Source of the DNA: an uncultured Lachnospiraceae bacterium
GTDB lineage: Bacteria > Bacillota > Clostridia > Lachnospirales > Lachnospiraceae
Direction: 5' to 3'
Assembly: GCA_902760755.1 (NCBI GenBank)
Contig: CACWHK010000011.1
Location: 1-56,780, forward strand
Length of the DNA: 56,780 nucleotides
A program made the position numbers and the translations under genes. Below the pieces are notes generated by a model. That model did no database searches. It was not told the origin of the DNA and saw only the letters and a list, made by a program, of their open reading frames with translations. This document shows positions 25,560 to 34,424 of this stretch, piece by piece. Position 1 is the stretch's first letter. Every line of letters begins with the position of its first letter.

Positions 25560-27797
25560 ATGGATATCGATGCGATCGTAAAGAAAATGACACTCGAAGA
25601 GAAGGCACGGGCCCTGGAGGGTGAGGCTACCTGGTATACACAGGACTATCCGGAGCTGGGAGTGCCGAAGATTCAGGTAAGCGACGGCCCTCACGGCCTT
25701 CGGAAAATGTACCGCGACGGAAAGACCATTACCTCCGTCTGCCTCCCTGCAGCCTGCGCAACTGCCTGCAGCTTTGATACGGAGCTGATGGAGACCATCG
25801 GGTCCGCAATCGGAAAGGAATGCCAGGCAGAGGATGTGGCCGTGATCCTGGGACCGGCAGTGAATATCAAGCGTTCTCCGCTTTGCGGACGGAACTTTGA
25901 GTATATATCGGAAGACCCGTATGTGGCAGGAAAGCTTTCCTCCGCGCTGATCAAGGGGGTTCAGGCAGAGGATGTGGGAACCTCCATCAAGCATTTTGCT
26001 GCAAACAATCAGGAGTTTGAACGGATGTACGGAAGCTCGGAGGTGGATGAGAGAACGCTTCGGGAGATCTACTTCCCGGCCTTTGAGATGGCGGTAAAGG
26101 AAGCAAAGCCCTGGACGGTGATGTGCTCCTACAACCGGATCAACGGAACCTACTCCTCCGAGAATCCCTGGCTGTTAAATGAGGTGCTCCGGGATGAGTG
26201 GGGCTTCGACGGGCTTGTAATGTCCGACTGGGGCGCTGTCTCCGACCGGATCGCCGGTATCGCGGCGGGTCTTGACCTGGATATGCCGGGCTCCAGAGGC
26301 GTGAACAATGAGTCTATCGTGAAGGCTGTGCAGGAGGGACGCCTTTCCGAGGAGGACGTGGATAAGGCAGTGGCGAACATCCTCCGTCTGGTGGAGAAGT
26401 TCGTATCGAAGCGAAGGAAAGAAACCTTCGACCGCGAGGCAGATCATGCACTGGCGGTGAAGGCCGCAAAGGAGTGTATCGTCCTTCTGAAGAATGAGGA
26501 GAAGGTGCTTCCCCTTTCGAAGGAAGAGAAGGTGGCCCTGATCGGAGGCTTCGCAGAGGCTCCCCGGTATCAGGGCGGAGGAAGCTCCCATATCAACAGC
26601 TTCCGTGTGGTATCGGCGCTGGAGCTTGCGGAGGCGTACGGAAGCTGCACTTACAGCAGGGGCTTCTCTGCTACAGAGGATGTGACGGATGAGGCGCTTC
26701 AGAAGGCAGCGGTGGAGGCTGCGACAGAGGCAGATAAGATCGTGGTCTTTGCAGGGCTTCCGGACGTTTTTGAGTCCGAGGCATATGACCGTGCACATAT
26801 GCAGCTTCCGGCCTGCCAGAATCGTCTGATCGATCAGCTGACGAAGCTGGGCAAGCCCGTGATCGTTGTGCTTCACAACGGTTCTCCGGTGGAGCTTCCC
26901 TGGGCAGATGAGGTGTCCGGTATCGTCGAAGCATATCTTGGCGGTGAGGGCGTCGGAGAGGCCGTGATGGATGTTCTGTATGGCGGGACCAATCCTTCCG
27001 GACGTCTGGCTGAAAGCTTCCCCATCAAATTATCCGATAATCCCAGCTTCCTGAACTTCCCGGGAACCGGACATAAGGTAACCTACGCCGAGGGCGTTTT
27101 TGTGGGCTACCGGTATTATGATACCAAGCAGATGGCGGTTCGCTTCCCATTTGGCTACGGACTTTCCTACACGGACTTCCGGTACAGCAACCTTCGGGTG
27201 AGCCGCGACAGCTTCACGGCAGCAGAGGGCGTTACGGTTTCCGTGGATGTAACAAATGTAGGAGACCGGGCAGGGAAGGAAACCGTGCAGCTCTACGTGG
27301 CAGATCAGACCGGCAGTGCGGTCCGTCCGGTACATGAGCTGAAGGGCTTCTGTAAGCTGGCCCTGGAGCCGGGGGAGACGAAGACTGCTACATTTACGCT
27401 GGATAAGCGCTCCTTTGCATGGTATGACGTGGAGTCGAAGGACTGGTATGCAGCCAATGGCAGCTATGTGATCGAGGTGGGACGCTCCTCGAGACAGATC
27501 GAATATACGGCAGAGGTGCATATCATCGGAACACCGGAGAAGCCACCGGTGATCACCCCGGATGTGCAGCTGGGAGAGCTGATGCAGAGTCCCTACACCC
27601 GGGAGTATATTCAGGAACGCCTGAAGGAATACATGATGAAGTTCACCCAGAGTGACAGTGAGACGGATGAGATGATCGAAGCCATTGTACGTTTCCTGCC
27701 GCTTCGGACCCTGCGCAGCTTCCAGGGAGCCACCAATGAAGAGGTGGAAAGCATCTGCAAAGGGCTGCAGGAGTGTATAGACAGACAGACGCAATAA
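25560..27797 (+). CDS. Glycoside hydrolase family 3 (beta-glucosidase-type)
   Basis: 745 residues without a signal peptide, so cytoplasmic. It has the GH3 N-terminal barrel (KIQVSDGPHGLRKM, SIKHFAANNQE, nucleophile region GLVMSDWGAVSDR with Asp about 222), the C-terminal sandwich (KECIVLLKNEEKVLPL, YQGGGSSHIN) and a fibronectin III-like domain ending GSYVIEVGRSSRQ. Family members cleave terminal beta-glucosides, xylosides or related sugars; the specificity cannot be read here. AAGAGGAGG precedes the ATG. A strong terminator follows. Confidence 0.93.
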   Translation: MDIDAIVKKMTLEEKARALEGEATWYTQDYPELGVPKIQVSDGPHGLRKMYRDGKTITSVCLPAACATACSFDTELMETIGSAIGKECQAEDVAVILGPAVNIKRSPLCGRNFEYISEDPYVAGKLSSALIKGVQAEDVGTSIKHFAANNQEFERMYGSSEVDERTLREIYFPAFEMAVKEAKPWTVMCSYNRINGTYSSENPWLLNEVLRDEWGFDGLVMSDWGAVSDRIAGIAAGLDLDMPGSRGVNNESIVKAVQEGRLSEEDVDKAVANILRLVEKFVSKRRKETFDREADHALAVKAAKECIVLLKNEEKVLPLSKEEKVALIGGFAEAPRYQGGGSSHINSFRVVSALELAEAYGSCTYSRGFSATEDVTDEALQKAAVEAATEADKIVVFAGLPDVFESEAYDRAHMQLPACQNRLIDQLTKLGKPVIVVLHNGSPVELPWADEVSGIVEAYLGGEGVGEAVMDVLYGGTNPSGRLAESFPIKLSDNPSFLNFPGTGHKVTYAEGVFVGYRYYDTKQMAVRFPFGYGLSYTDFRYSNLRVSRDSFTAAEGVTVSVDVTNVGDRAGKETVQLYVADQTGSAVRPVHELKGFCKLALEPGETKTATFTLDKRSFAWYDVESKDWYAANGSYVIEVGRSSRQIEYTAEVHIIGTPEKPPVITPDVQLGELMQSPYTREYIQERLKEYMMKFTQSDSETDEMIEAIVRFLPLRTLRSFQGATNEEVESICKGLQECIDRQTQ

Positions 27798-27810
27798 GAA
27801 ATAAGAATAC

Positions 27811-27852
27811 AAAAATCCGCCATCTGCAGGAATCGGCAGGTGGCGGATTTTT
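27811..27852. terminator. Bidirectional terminator after GH3
   Basis: AAAAATCCGCCA (27811-27822) pairs with TGGCGGATTTTT (27841-27852), with CTGC/GCAG inside. It serves GH3 and the convergent membrane-protein gene. Confidence 0.9.
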
Positions 27853-27872
27853 ATATGGATCGGTATGTGGTT

Positions 27873-28661
27873 TTATGCCGTGCGGTCAGGGGAATTCCTT
27901 CGCTCCTTCATTTCCAGAAGCTTGCCGCGAAACTTCGAGAAGGTGAAGGTGTCCTTGTACTTTGCGAAGAAGGACCGCATGGAGAGGGACTTCAGCTCGA
28001 AGGGGCGGAAGAAGTGGCTTTTCTCCTTGGAGGAATTCCGAACCTCGTTGATCTTCCCGCGGAAGGCCGTGAACAGCACCACGATATTGTATTCCTTGGC
28101 AAGTCGGATGACCAGGCGCAGGAACTTGACGGCGTGCAGAAAATCCAGAACAAAGACCACGTACCACGCCACGATCGCGAACATGTACCAGGGCTGATAG
28201 ATCAGGATATCCAGAAGCTTCAGCATGGGTTTATGTACGATAAAATAGTAGATCGCACAGATGATACCCCAGAAGAAGGTATACAGAGGACAGATGATCC
28301 CCTTGTAATTATACTTATTGTCCGTGTAGTCCCAAAGGCGCATGTTCAGTCGGAGGATGAAGATATATCCGGTGATCAGCTCAACCACGGTCATGACTAA
28401 GATCATGAGTAAAAGCACCAGGATCTTATTCACCCATCCGTCCGGATCCAAACCGGGCAGTTCGATAAAGGACATGACATAGAGGATGGAAAGTCCTGTT
28501 CCGTAGATCGGAAGACAGGGGCCGGTCAGAAATCCCGGATTCACCCATTTCTTTGTCTGCCCGATGGACGGAACAAAGTGCCGGTAGATGAACTCGATCA
28601 CCCAGCCGCCCATGGATCCGAAGATGAAGATAAATGCAATTGATTTCAGTGTATCTATCAT
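27873..28661 (-). CDS. CmpB-like integral membrane protein
   Basis: 262 residues with about five hydrophobic segments. FGSMGGWVIEFIYRHFVP, NPGFLTGPCLPIYGTG and ELITGYIFILRLNMRLWDYTD are typical of the family labelled putative ABC transporter permease CmpB. No ATPase partner is next to it and its function is unknown. The start is ATG on the minus strand at 28661 with AGGAAC upstream; a longer frame to 28730 is not supported by a ribosome site. Confidence 0.82.
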   Translation of the reverse strand: MIDTLKSIAFIFIFGSMGGWVIEFIYRHFVPSIGQTKKWVNPGFLTGPCLPIYGTGLSILYVMSFIELPGLDPDGWVNKILVLLLMILVMTVVELITGYIFILRLNMRLWDYTDNKYNYKGIICPLYTFFWGIICAIYYFIVHKPMLKLLDILIYQPWYMFAIVAWYVVFVLDFLHAVKFLRLVIRLAKEYNIVVLFTAFRGKINEVRNSSKEKSHFFRPFELKSLSMRSFFAKYKDTFTFSKFRGKLLEMKERRNSPDRTA

Positions 28662-28737
28662 AAAATGTTCCTGATTCTTATCTCTGATATAAGAATACCG
28701 GAATGCGTCAAGAGTGAAACATTCCGGCAAATACTAG

Positions 28738-28808
28738 AGCGAATAACGGGAATCGAACCCGCAGTGCCTGCTTGGGAAGCAGACGTGTTACCATTACACC
28801 ATATTCGC
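28738..28808 (-). tRNA. tRNA-Gly (anticodon CCC)
   Basis: A 71-nt cloverleaf on the minus strand: acceptor GCGAATA/TATTCGC, D stem GTGT/ACAC, anticodon loop TTCCCAA (CCC), T loop TTCGATT. The discriminator base is U and CCA is not encoded. Confidence 0.95.
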
Positions 28809-28932
28809 AGGATGTTAGGGTGTGGAAGGTTTTATATAAGCCTCCACGTCAGACCTCGCGACCTATTATAACATAAAAAGAAATAAAATCCACACTTTTC
28901 TTCCTACGTTAACGAATTATTTACAAAAAGCA

Positions 28933-28961
28933 TTGTGCGGCTTTGGAATGTGCGGTACAAT
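28933..28961 (+). promoter_or_regulatory. Promoter for the acyltransferase gene
   Basis: TTGTGC (28933-28938), a 17-bp spacer, TACAAT (28956-28961), 50 bp before the ATG. The A+T-rich bases between the tRNA and this site hold nothing else I recognise. Confidence 0.6.
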
Positions 28962-29011
28962 ACGGTTCGGGGTTTATGAACATTTTTCTTTGAAAATAAT
29001 GGTGGTTTTTC

Positions 29012-29866
29012 ATGTTGTTTTGGATCTATCTTACCTTAAGTCTGGCCGGAAGCGGCTGGATCGTATATTGCTCGGATGTGACGGGATTCTTTGCCGGTGC
29101 GGGGCTCTTTTTGCTCTACACCCTGCTCCTTTTCCTGGCATTCTTCGTGCTGCAGGTGATCGCCTTCGCGATCGTCAGTCTGACATTCAATGCGGACCGG
29201 CCTCCGGCCACGATTCACAACTTTTATCGGTGGATGGGCTTTGAGACCACCCGGCTTTTCACACAGATCCTGCATATTCGGGTCCATATTCATGGCCGGG
29301 AAAGGATGCCGGCGGATGAACCGTATCTTATGGTATGCAATCACCGGAGCATCTTTGATCCCATCGTGGGACTGATCTGGCTGAAGGAGTATGATCTGGC
29401 CTATGTCTCCAAGCAGGAGAATTATAAGATCCCGTTTGTGGGACGGTATATCGTAGCCATCGGATGTATTCCCCTGGACCGGGAGAATGCCAAGAACGCG
29501 GTCCGCTCTATCAAACAGGCAGCGGAGAATATAAAGACCGGATATGCCAATTACGGGATCTATCCCGAGGGCTGGGAGAACAAGACCCATGACCCCCTGC
29601 TTCCCTTCCGGGACGGGGCCTTTAAGATCGCAAAGACTGCAGGCTGTCGGGTGGTTATTTCCGCCATCCGGAATTCGGATCATATCTTCCGGCGGGCCTT
29701 CACCTTCCGTCCGATCCATATCCACATGGATATCCTGGACAGCATCCCTGCGGAGGTGGTAAAGGCCGAGAAGACCAAAGAGCTTTCTGACCGCGCCTTC
29801 CGTATTATGGGAGATTTTCTGACGGAGCACCCGGCGGATGACTGGAAGCTGGGAAGAAAAGGCTGA
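29012..29866 (+). CDS. plsC: 1-acyl-sn-glycerol-3-phosphate acyltransferase (PlsC family)
   Basis: 284 residues. Two N-terminal hydrophobic segments (about 1-20 and 25-60), then the acyltransferase motifs CNHRSIFDPIVG (HX4D, about 111-122), PFVGRYIVAIGCIPLDRENA, and IYPEGWENKTHDPLLPFRDG (EG motif, about 183-202). It transfers an acyl group to lysophosphatidic acid at the membrane. A start context with GGTGG is weak but the promoter is well placed. The tRNA-Ser promoter starts right after it. Confidence 0.9.
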   Translation: MLFWIYLTLSLAGSGWIVYCSDVTGFFAGAGLFLLYTLLLFLAFFVLQVIAFAIVSLTFNADRPPATIHNFYRWMGFETTRLFTQILHIRVHIHGRERMPADEPYLMVCNHRSIFDPIVGLIWLKEYDLAYVSKQENYKIPFVGRYIVAIGCIPLDRENAKNAVRSIKQAAENIKTGYANYGIYPEGWENKTHDPLLPFRDGAFKIAKTAGCRVVISAIRNSDHIFRRAFTFRPIHIHMDILDSIPAEVVKAEKTKELSDRAFRIMGDFLTEHPADDWKLGRKG

Positions 29867-29874
29867 TAAAACCC

Positions 29875-29903
29875 TTGAAGTATTCTCTGAAATCTGTTAC
29901 ACT
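29875..29903 (+). promoter_or_regulatory. Promoter for tRNA-Ser
   Basis: TTGAAG (29875-29880), a 17-bp spacer, TACACT (29898-29903), 34 bp before the tRNA. Confidence 0.75.
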
Positions 29904-29937
29904 AATTCAGCGCCGGAAGAACTCCGGCGTCTATACT

Positions 29938-30025
29938 GGAGACGTATCGAAGTGGTCATAACGGGGCTGACTCGAAATCAGTTTGCCGGGCAACCGGCAC
30001 GAGGGTTCGAATCCCTCCGTCTCCG
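29938..30025 (+). tRNA. tRNA-Ser (anticodon CGA)
   Basis: An 88-nt class II tRNA: acceptor GGAGACG/CGTCTCC, anticodon loop CTCGAAA (CGA), a long variable arm (GCCGGGCAACCGGC), T loop TTCGAAT and discriminator G. CCA is not encoded. Confidence 0.96.
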
Positions 30026-30043
30026 CTCTTAAAAATCAGGGAT

Positions 30044-30078
30044 CGGAAATCCGATTATTTCGGATTTCCGGTTTTTTT
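30044..30078 (+). terminator. Terminator after tRNA-Ser
   Basis: Stem CGGAAATCCGA / TCGGATTTCCG (11 bp, loop TTATT), then G and seven T. Confidence 0.92.
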
Positions 30079-30145
30079 ATGTTCAGTTTCTTCTTTTTTA
30101 AACCACAGTTCATAAAAAGGGACAGAATATGAGGATTTGCGAAAC

Positions 30146-30173
30146 ATGCACAAGAAAGATTGTGCATTTTTTT
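30146..30173 (+). terminator. Second hairpin-T-run terminator
   Basis: ATGCACAA / TTGTGCAT with a GAAAGA loop, then a run of T. It insulates the pilin promoter from upstream transcription. Confidence 0.8.
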
Positions 30174-30196
30174 GTTGTATCCTTCGAAATTTGCTC

Positions 30197-30225
30197 TTGA
30201 ATTATGAAAGGTTTGTGGTTATAAT
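30197..30225 (+). promoter_or_regulatory. Strong promoter for the pilin-like gene
   Basis: TTGAAT (30197-30202), a 17-bp spacer, and a perfect TATAAT (30220-30225). The 160-nt leader that follows (to 30394) is A+T-rich and holds four AACGAA repeats (about 30229, 30251, 30301 and 30323) and no other gene. Confidence 0.8.
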
Positions 30226-30394
30226 TTGAACGAACTGTAAACAAGATATGAACGAAACCTGTGTTTTATAAATAAATGTTAACAAGCTTACGTAAACATG
30301 AACGAAATAAAGATAAAATAATAACGAAATAAAAACTTTATGTGAAACATTTGTGTTCAAAATGGACGGCTGCTTATCTGGAGGGAGCAAAAAG

Positions 30395-31078
30395 ATGATC
30401 AGAAGAGAAGAAAAACGCAGGAATAAAGGTTTTACCCTTACGGAGCTTATTATCGTGATCGCGATCATAGCAATTCTTGCCTCGGTGATCGGTGTGGCGC
30501 TTATCCGCTATATCGAGAAGGGCAGACAGGCAAAGGATATCTACCATGCCAGTCTGATCAAGGATGCCCTTGCCGCGCATGAATTCCCCAGTGATTTCCA
30601 GGGCAGGGACGTGGAATACGTGGATCCGGAAACGGGAGAGAAGGAAACCTACAGAAGAGGCTGGGTTTACGTTGATAAGGAAGAGATCCGTTGTTCCGAC
30701 CAGAGTACGGCAATCGCCATGATCGAGATGGGTCTTGTCAATGTAAGTGATTACACGTATCGCAGGCTCCTTGAGAATGAGGACAGTCCGGTCAGATGGT
30801 TCCCGAGCGGACCGGATGGCGATTATTTCCGTAGATCCGCCATTGATGAATACTGCTTCCGAAATAATCTGGTCGTTAAGGCAAGAAACACCTGGAACAC
30901 CTACCAGCTGGACGTATATCAGGATGATCACGGAGATATTTACATGGGAGCCAGCGCATCCAACGAACAAAGATCCGGCGGACACTCCAAGGATGAAGAG
31001 ACCGCTTCACTTTTCGCAAGAAAGCTTGGCTTCTATGATGCTAAGATTACCCCCATCGGTGAGCAGAACAGCGACTGA
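30395..31078 (+). CDS. Type IV pilin-like / pseudopilin protein
   Basis: 227 residues. A basic leader (MIRREEKRRNK) precedes the class III signal GFTLTELIIVIAIIAILASV, with the prepilin peptidase site after Gly and the conserved Glu at +5. The rest is a polar globular domain with no recognised motif. Pilin-type proteins are cut by a prepilin peptidase and assembled into a fibre or secretion pseudopilus, but no assembly ATPase, platform protein or peptidase is encoded in this window, so its machinery lies elsewhere. GGAGGGAG precedes the ATG. Confidence 0.88.
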   Translation: MIRREEKRRNKGFTLTELIIVIAIIAILASVIGVALIRYIEKGRQAKDIYHASLIKDALAAHEFPSDFQGRDVEYVDPETGEKETYRRGWVYVDKEEIRCSDQSTAIAMIEMGLVNVSDYTYRRLLENEDSPVRWFPSGPDGDYFRRSAIDEYCFRNNLVVKARNTWNTYQLDVYQDDHGDIYMGASASNEQRSGGHSKDEETASLFARKLGFYDAKITPIGEQNSD

Positions 31079-31120
31079 TCCGTTCTTAATTGCGGATTCT
31101 GTAACACCACCCCTATTTTC

Positions 31121-31160
31121 GAACCGGAACCCTCTGACAGAGGGCTCCGGTTCTCTTATT
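31121..31160 (+). terminator. Terminator after the pilin-like gene
   Basis: GAACCGGA ... TCCGGTTC enclosing CCCTCTGACAGAGGG, then CTTATTAT. The T-run is short. Confidence 0.7.
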
Positions 31161-31171
31161 ATGATTGAGTA

Positions 31172-31200
31172 TTGAGGGCGCTTGTGGTAAAATATACTCT
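31172..31200 (+). promoter_or_regulatory. Promoter for the first HD-GYP gene
   Basis: TTGAGG (31172-31177), a 17-bp spacer, TACTCT (31195-31200), 44 bp before the ATG. Confidence 0.6.
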
Positions 31201-31243
31201 GTATGATTCTATCCTTTTAACTCTGATTCGGGGGCGTGAGAAT

Positions 31244-34200
31244 ATGAGGAAAAATGAATTGAAAAATAAATGTGAAACAGGGCGTAAGAAGCATGGCATA
31301 TCCGCGATATGCTTATCTCTTGCGCTTTTTTTAGGGGCTGCGGCAGCTCCGGCAGGCATCCTGCCCGGGGTATCAGATGAGGTCCATGCGGAGACCATCT
31401 CCGGTGATGAGAACGAGGACATCAAGGTGGATCCCACCGGCAAGGGAGCCGGCTTCTCCGCAGTGCTGTATGACAATACCAACGGTCTTCCTACCTCAGA
31501 GGCAAATACCATCGCCGAGACCCGGGAGGGCTTCCTCTGGATCGGAAGCTACAGTGGTCTGATCCGTTATGACGGCAGCAAGTTCGAGCGTATCGACTCC
31601 ACTACCGGTGTTACCTCCGTGGTAAGTCTTTACACGGACAGCAAGGACCGTCTGTGGATCGGTACCAACGATAACGGAGTGGCGGTTCTCGAGAAGGGGC
31701 AGATCCGGAGACTGGAGAGCAGTGATCAGCTGACCTCATCCTCCATCCGTTCCTTTACGGAGGATTCAGAGGGGCGGATCTACGTGGCTACTACCCACGG
31801 AATGGGGATCATCGAAACCGACGGAACCCTTCACGAAATGAATGAGTCCCAGATCAATGATGAATATATCTGCGAGCTTCGTATGTCGAACAGCGGCGTG
31901 ATCTACGGCGAGACCATGAACGGTGCGGTTTTCACCATGCAGGACGGCAAGGTGACCGGCTTTTATGATGGGAATAAGCTGGGGACCGGCCCAATCATCA
32001 CGGTGCTTCCGGATCCGGAGAAGGAAGGCTACGTCTATCTCGGAACCGAGGAACAGCTGGTGGTTCACTGCAAGCTGGCCAACGGGATCGAGGATAGAAC
32101 AGATATAAATATCGCTCCTTTTACTTATGTAAACTCCATCGAGCATTTCAAGGATCAGATCTGGATCTGCACCAGCAACGGTGTGGGCTACCTGGATAAG
32201 GGCGTTTTTACACAGATAAAAAATATACCGATGAACAACTCTATCGACCACATGCTGACGGATTATGAGGGGAATCTCTGGTTTACCTCCCGTCGCCAGG
32301 GGGTGATGAAGATCGTCCGGAATCAGTTTACGGATCTCTACGAGTGGTTCGGTCTGGATGCGGCGGTTGTAAACTCCACCTGTATGCTGAAGGATCAGCT
32401 CTTTATCGGTACGGATACGGGACTTACGATCCTCGGCGGCGTGCGGGCCATCAAGTCCTATCCGGTGCAGAGCGTGACTGCGGCATCCACGGAGCTTGCT
32501 GCAAAGACGGACCTGATCGATCTTCTGTCCGGCTGCAGGATCCGTTCCATCATCCGTGACAGCAAGGATCGTCTGTGGTTCGGAACCTACAGTGACTGTG
32601 GTCTGGTTCTGTATGACCATGGTGCGGTTACCTGCTACACCATGGAATCCGGCCTGCCATCCAACCGTGCAAGAACGGTGTATGAGAGGAAGGACGGCTC
32701 CATCATGGTAGCCTGCAGCGGCGGTCTTGCCATCATCCGTGACGGTGCGGTGGAAGAGGTGTACGATGATACCTCGGGACTCAGCAACACCGAGGTGCTC
32801 ACCATCAGTGAGAATGACAACGGCGATATGATCATCGGCTCTGACGGTGACGGAATCTACGTGATCAGTGGTAAAAAGGTTTCCAAGTACGGCAAGGAAA
32901 CGGGCCTTGGTTCCGGCGTTGTCATGCGGGTTAAGAAGGATACGGAGCGGGGAGTCTTTTGGATCGTAACCAGCAACTCCCTGGCCTACATGACATCGGA
33001 CTATAAGATCACCACCGTTCAGAGGTTCCCGTACTCCAACAACTTTGATCTTTACTGGAACAGCAAGGGCGAGATCTGGGTTCTCAGCAGCAACGGAGTC
33101 TACGTTGCAAAGGCTGAGGAGCTGATGAAGAATGAGGAGATCTCCCCGGTATTCTATAACCGTGATAACGGACTTCCGGTGCTTACCACCGCGAATTCCT
33201 ACAGTGAGCTTACCTCGGGGGGAGTCCTGTATATCTCCGGAAGCACGGGCGTTGCACGTGTAAATATCGAAGAGCCTGCGCTTGACGTGCAGGATATCAA
33301 GATGTCGGTTCCCTACGTGGAAGCGGACGGGGAAATGATCTACGCGGCGGATGACGGTTCCATCACGGTGCCGGCAGATACCAAGAGAGTAACCATCTAC
33401 AGCTTCATTTATACCTATTCTCTGATGAATCCTCAGGTGACCTATCATCTGGAGGGCTTTGACCAGAACTCCGTAACGGTAAGCCGGACGGATCTGGAAC
33501 CCATCGATTATACGAACCTGTCCGGTGGCGAGTATCAGTTTGTGATGCAGATCAGTGACGCCATGGGACATGGTAACAACGAGCTGACCGTTAAGATCAC
33601 CAAGACCAAGTCCATCTATGAGAAGACCTGGTTCCGGGTACTGGCAGTGATATTGGGTTTGCTGATCCTGGGACTCATCATTTTCGTATACATCAATCGC
33701 CGTCTGAAGAAGCTTCGGAAGAAGGCGGAGGAGAACCGGATCTTTATCCGTGAGATGATCGAAGCCTTTGCAAAGACCATCGATATGAAGGATAAGTACA
33801 CCAACGGTCACTCCACACGTGTGGCTGAATACACCGCCATGCTGACGAAGGAGCTCGGCTATGACGAGGAGACCGTGGAGAAGTATTACAATATCGCGCT
33901 GCTGCATGATATCGGTAAGATCGCGATCCCGCCGGAGGTACTGAATAAGCCCGGCAAGCTGACGGATGACGAGTTCAAGATCATTAAGTCCCATTCGTCT
34001 CAGGGCTACCGTGTACTGAAGGATATCAGTATCATGCCGGAGCTTTCCATCGGTGCGGGCTACCACCACGAACGTCCGGACGGAAAGGGCTATCCCAAGG
34101 GTCTGAAGGGTGATGACATTCCGCGTGTGGCACAGATCATTGCCGTGGCAGATACCTTTGACGCCATGTATTCCGATCGTCCGTACCGGAAGCGTATGAA

Positions 34201-34405
34201 CTTTGAGAAGGCTGTTTCCATCATCAAGGAGGTGGCCGGAACCCAGCTGACGGCGGACGTTGTGGATGCCTTCCTGCGTCTGGTGGAGAAGGGTGAGTTC
34301 AAGGCTGCGGATGATCAGGGCGGTGGAACCACGGAGGATATCGATAACATCCACAAGAGGTTTGAGAAGGAAGCCGTAAAGGACGAGAAGAAGGAAGGAC
34401 AGTAA
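31244..34405 (+). CDS. Membrane sensor with beta-propeller repeats and HD-GYP phosphodiesterase domain
   Basis: 1053 residues. An N-terminal signal or membrane segment (about 21-45) leads to an extracellular region of two-component-regulator propeller repeats (GLPTSEANTIAETREGFLWI, later DRLWIGTNDNG, DRLWFGTYSD, GLPSNRARTVYE), then a Y_Y_Y-type domain, one membrane segment (about 795-815), and a C-terminal HD-GYP domain: ALLHDIGKIAIPPEVL (HD about 886) and YHHERPDGKGYPKGLKGDD (GYP about 949). HD-GYP enzymes degrade cyclic di-GMP. So an outside signal, possibly a sugar polymer, would control c-di-GMP. GGGGGCGTGAG is the ribosome site. Confidence 0.92.
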   Translation: MRKNELKNKCETGRKKHGISAICLSLALFLGAAAAPAGILPGVSDEVHAETISGDENEDIKVDPTGKGAGFSAVLYDNTNGLPTSEANTIAETREGFLWIGSYSGLIRYDGSKFERIDSTTGVTSVVSLYTDSKDRLWIGTNDNGVAVLEKGQIRRLESSDQLTSSSIRSFTEDSEGRIYVATTHGMGIIETDGTLHEMNESQINDEYICELRMSNSGVIYGETMNGAVFTMQDGKVTGFYDGNKLGTGPIITVLPDPEKEGYVYLGTEEQLVVHCKLANGIEDRTDINIAPFTYVNSIEHFKDQIWICTSNGVGYLDKGVFTQIKNIPMNNSIDHMLTDYEGNLWFTSRRQGVMKIVRNQFTDLYEWFGLDAAVVNSTCMLKDQLFIGTDTGLTILGGVRAIKSYPVQSVTAASTELAAKTDLIDLLSGCRIRSIIRDSKDRLWFGTYSDCGLVLYDHGAVTCYTMESGLPSNRARTVYERKDGSIMVACSGGLAIIRDGAVEEVYDDTSGLSNTEVLTISENDNGDMIIGSDGDGIYVISGKKVSKYGKETGLGSGVVMRVKKDTERGVFWIVTSNSLAYMTSDYKITTVQRFPYSNNFDLYWNSKGEIWVLSSNGVYVAKAEELMKNEEISPVFYNRDNGLPVLTTANSYSELTSGGVLYISGSTGVARVNIEEPALDVQDIKMSVPYVEADGEMIYAADDGSITVPADTKRVTIYSFIYTYSLMNPQVTYHLEGFDQNSVTVSRTDLEPIDYTNLSGGEYQFVMQISDAMGHGNNELTVKITKTKSIYEKTWFRVLAVILGLLILGLIIFVYINRRLKKLRKKAEENRIFIREMIEAFAKTIDMKDKYTNGHSTRVAEYTAMLTKELGYDEETVEKYYNIALLHDIGKIAIPPEVLNKPGKLTDDEFKIIKSHSSQGYRVLKDISIMPELSIGAGYHHERPDGKGYPKGLKGDDIPRVAQIIAVADTFDAMYSDRPYRKRMNFEKAVSIIKEVAGTQLTADVVDAFLRLVEKGEFKAADDQGGGTTEDIDNIHKRFEKEAVKDEKKEGQ

Positions 34406-34424
34406 ACAGCAGGAGCTAACGGAA

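Noticed and set aside
30226-30394. c-di-GMP riboswitch in the pilin leader
   Set aside because: The context with HD-GYP genes is tempting, but I found none of the conserved GEMM core sequences.
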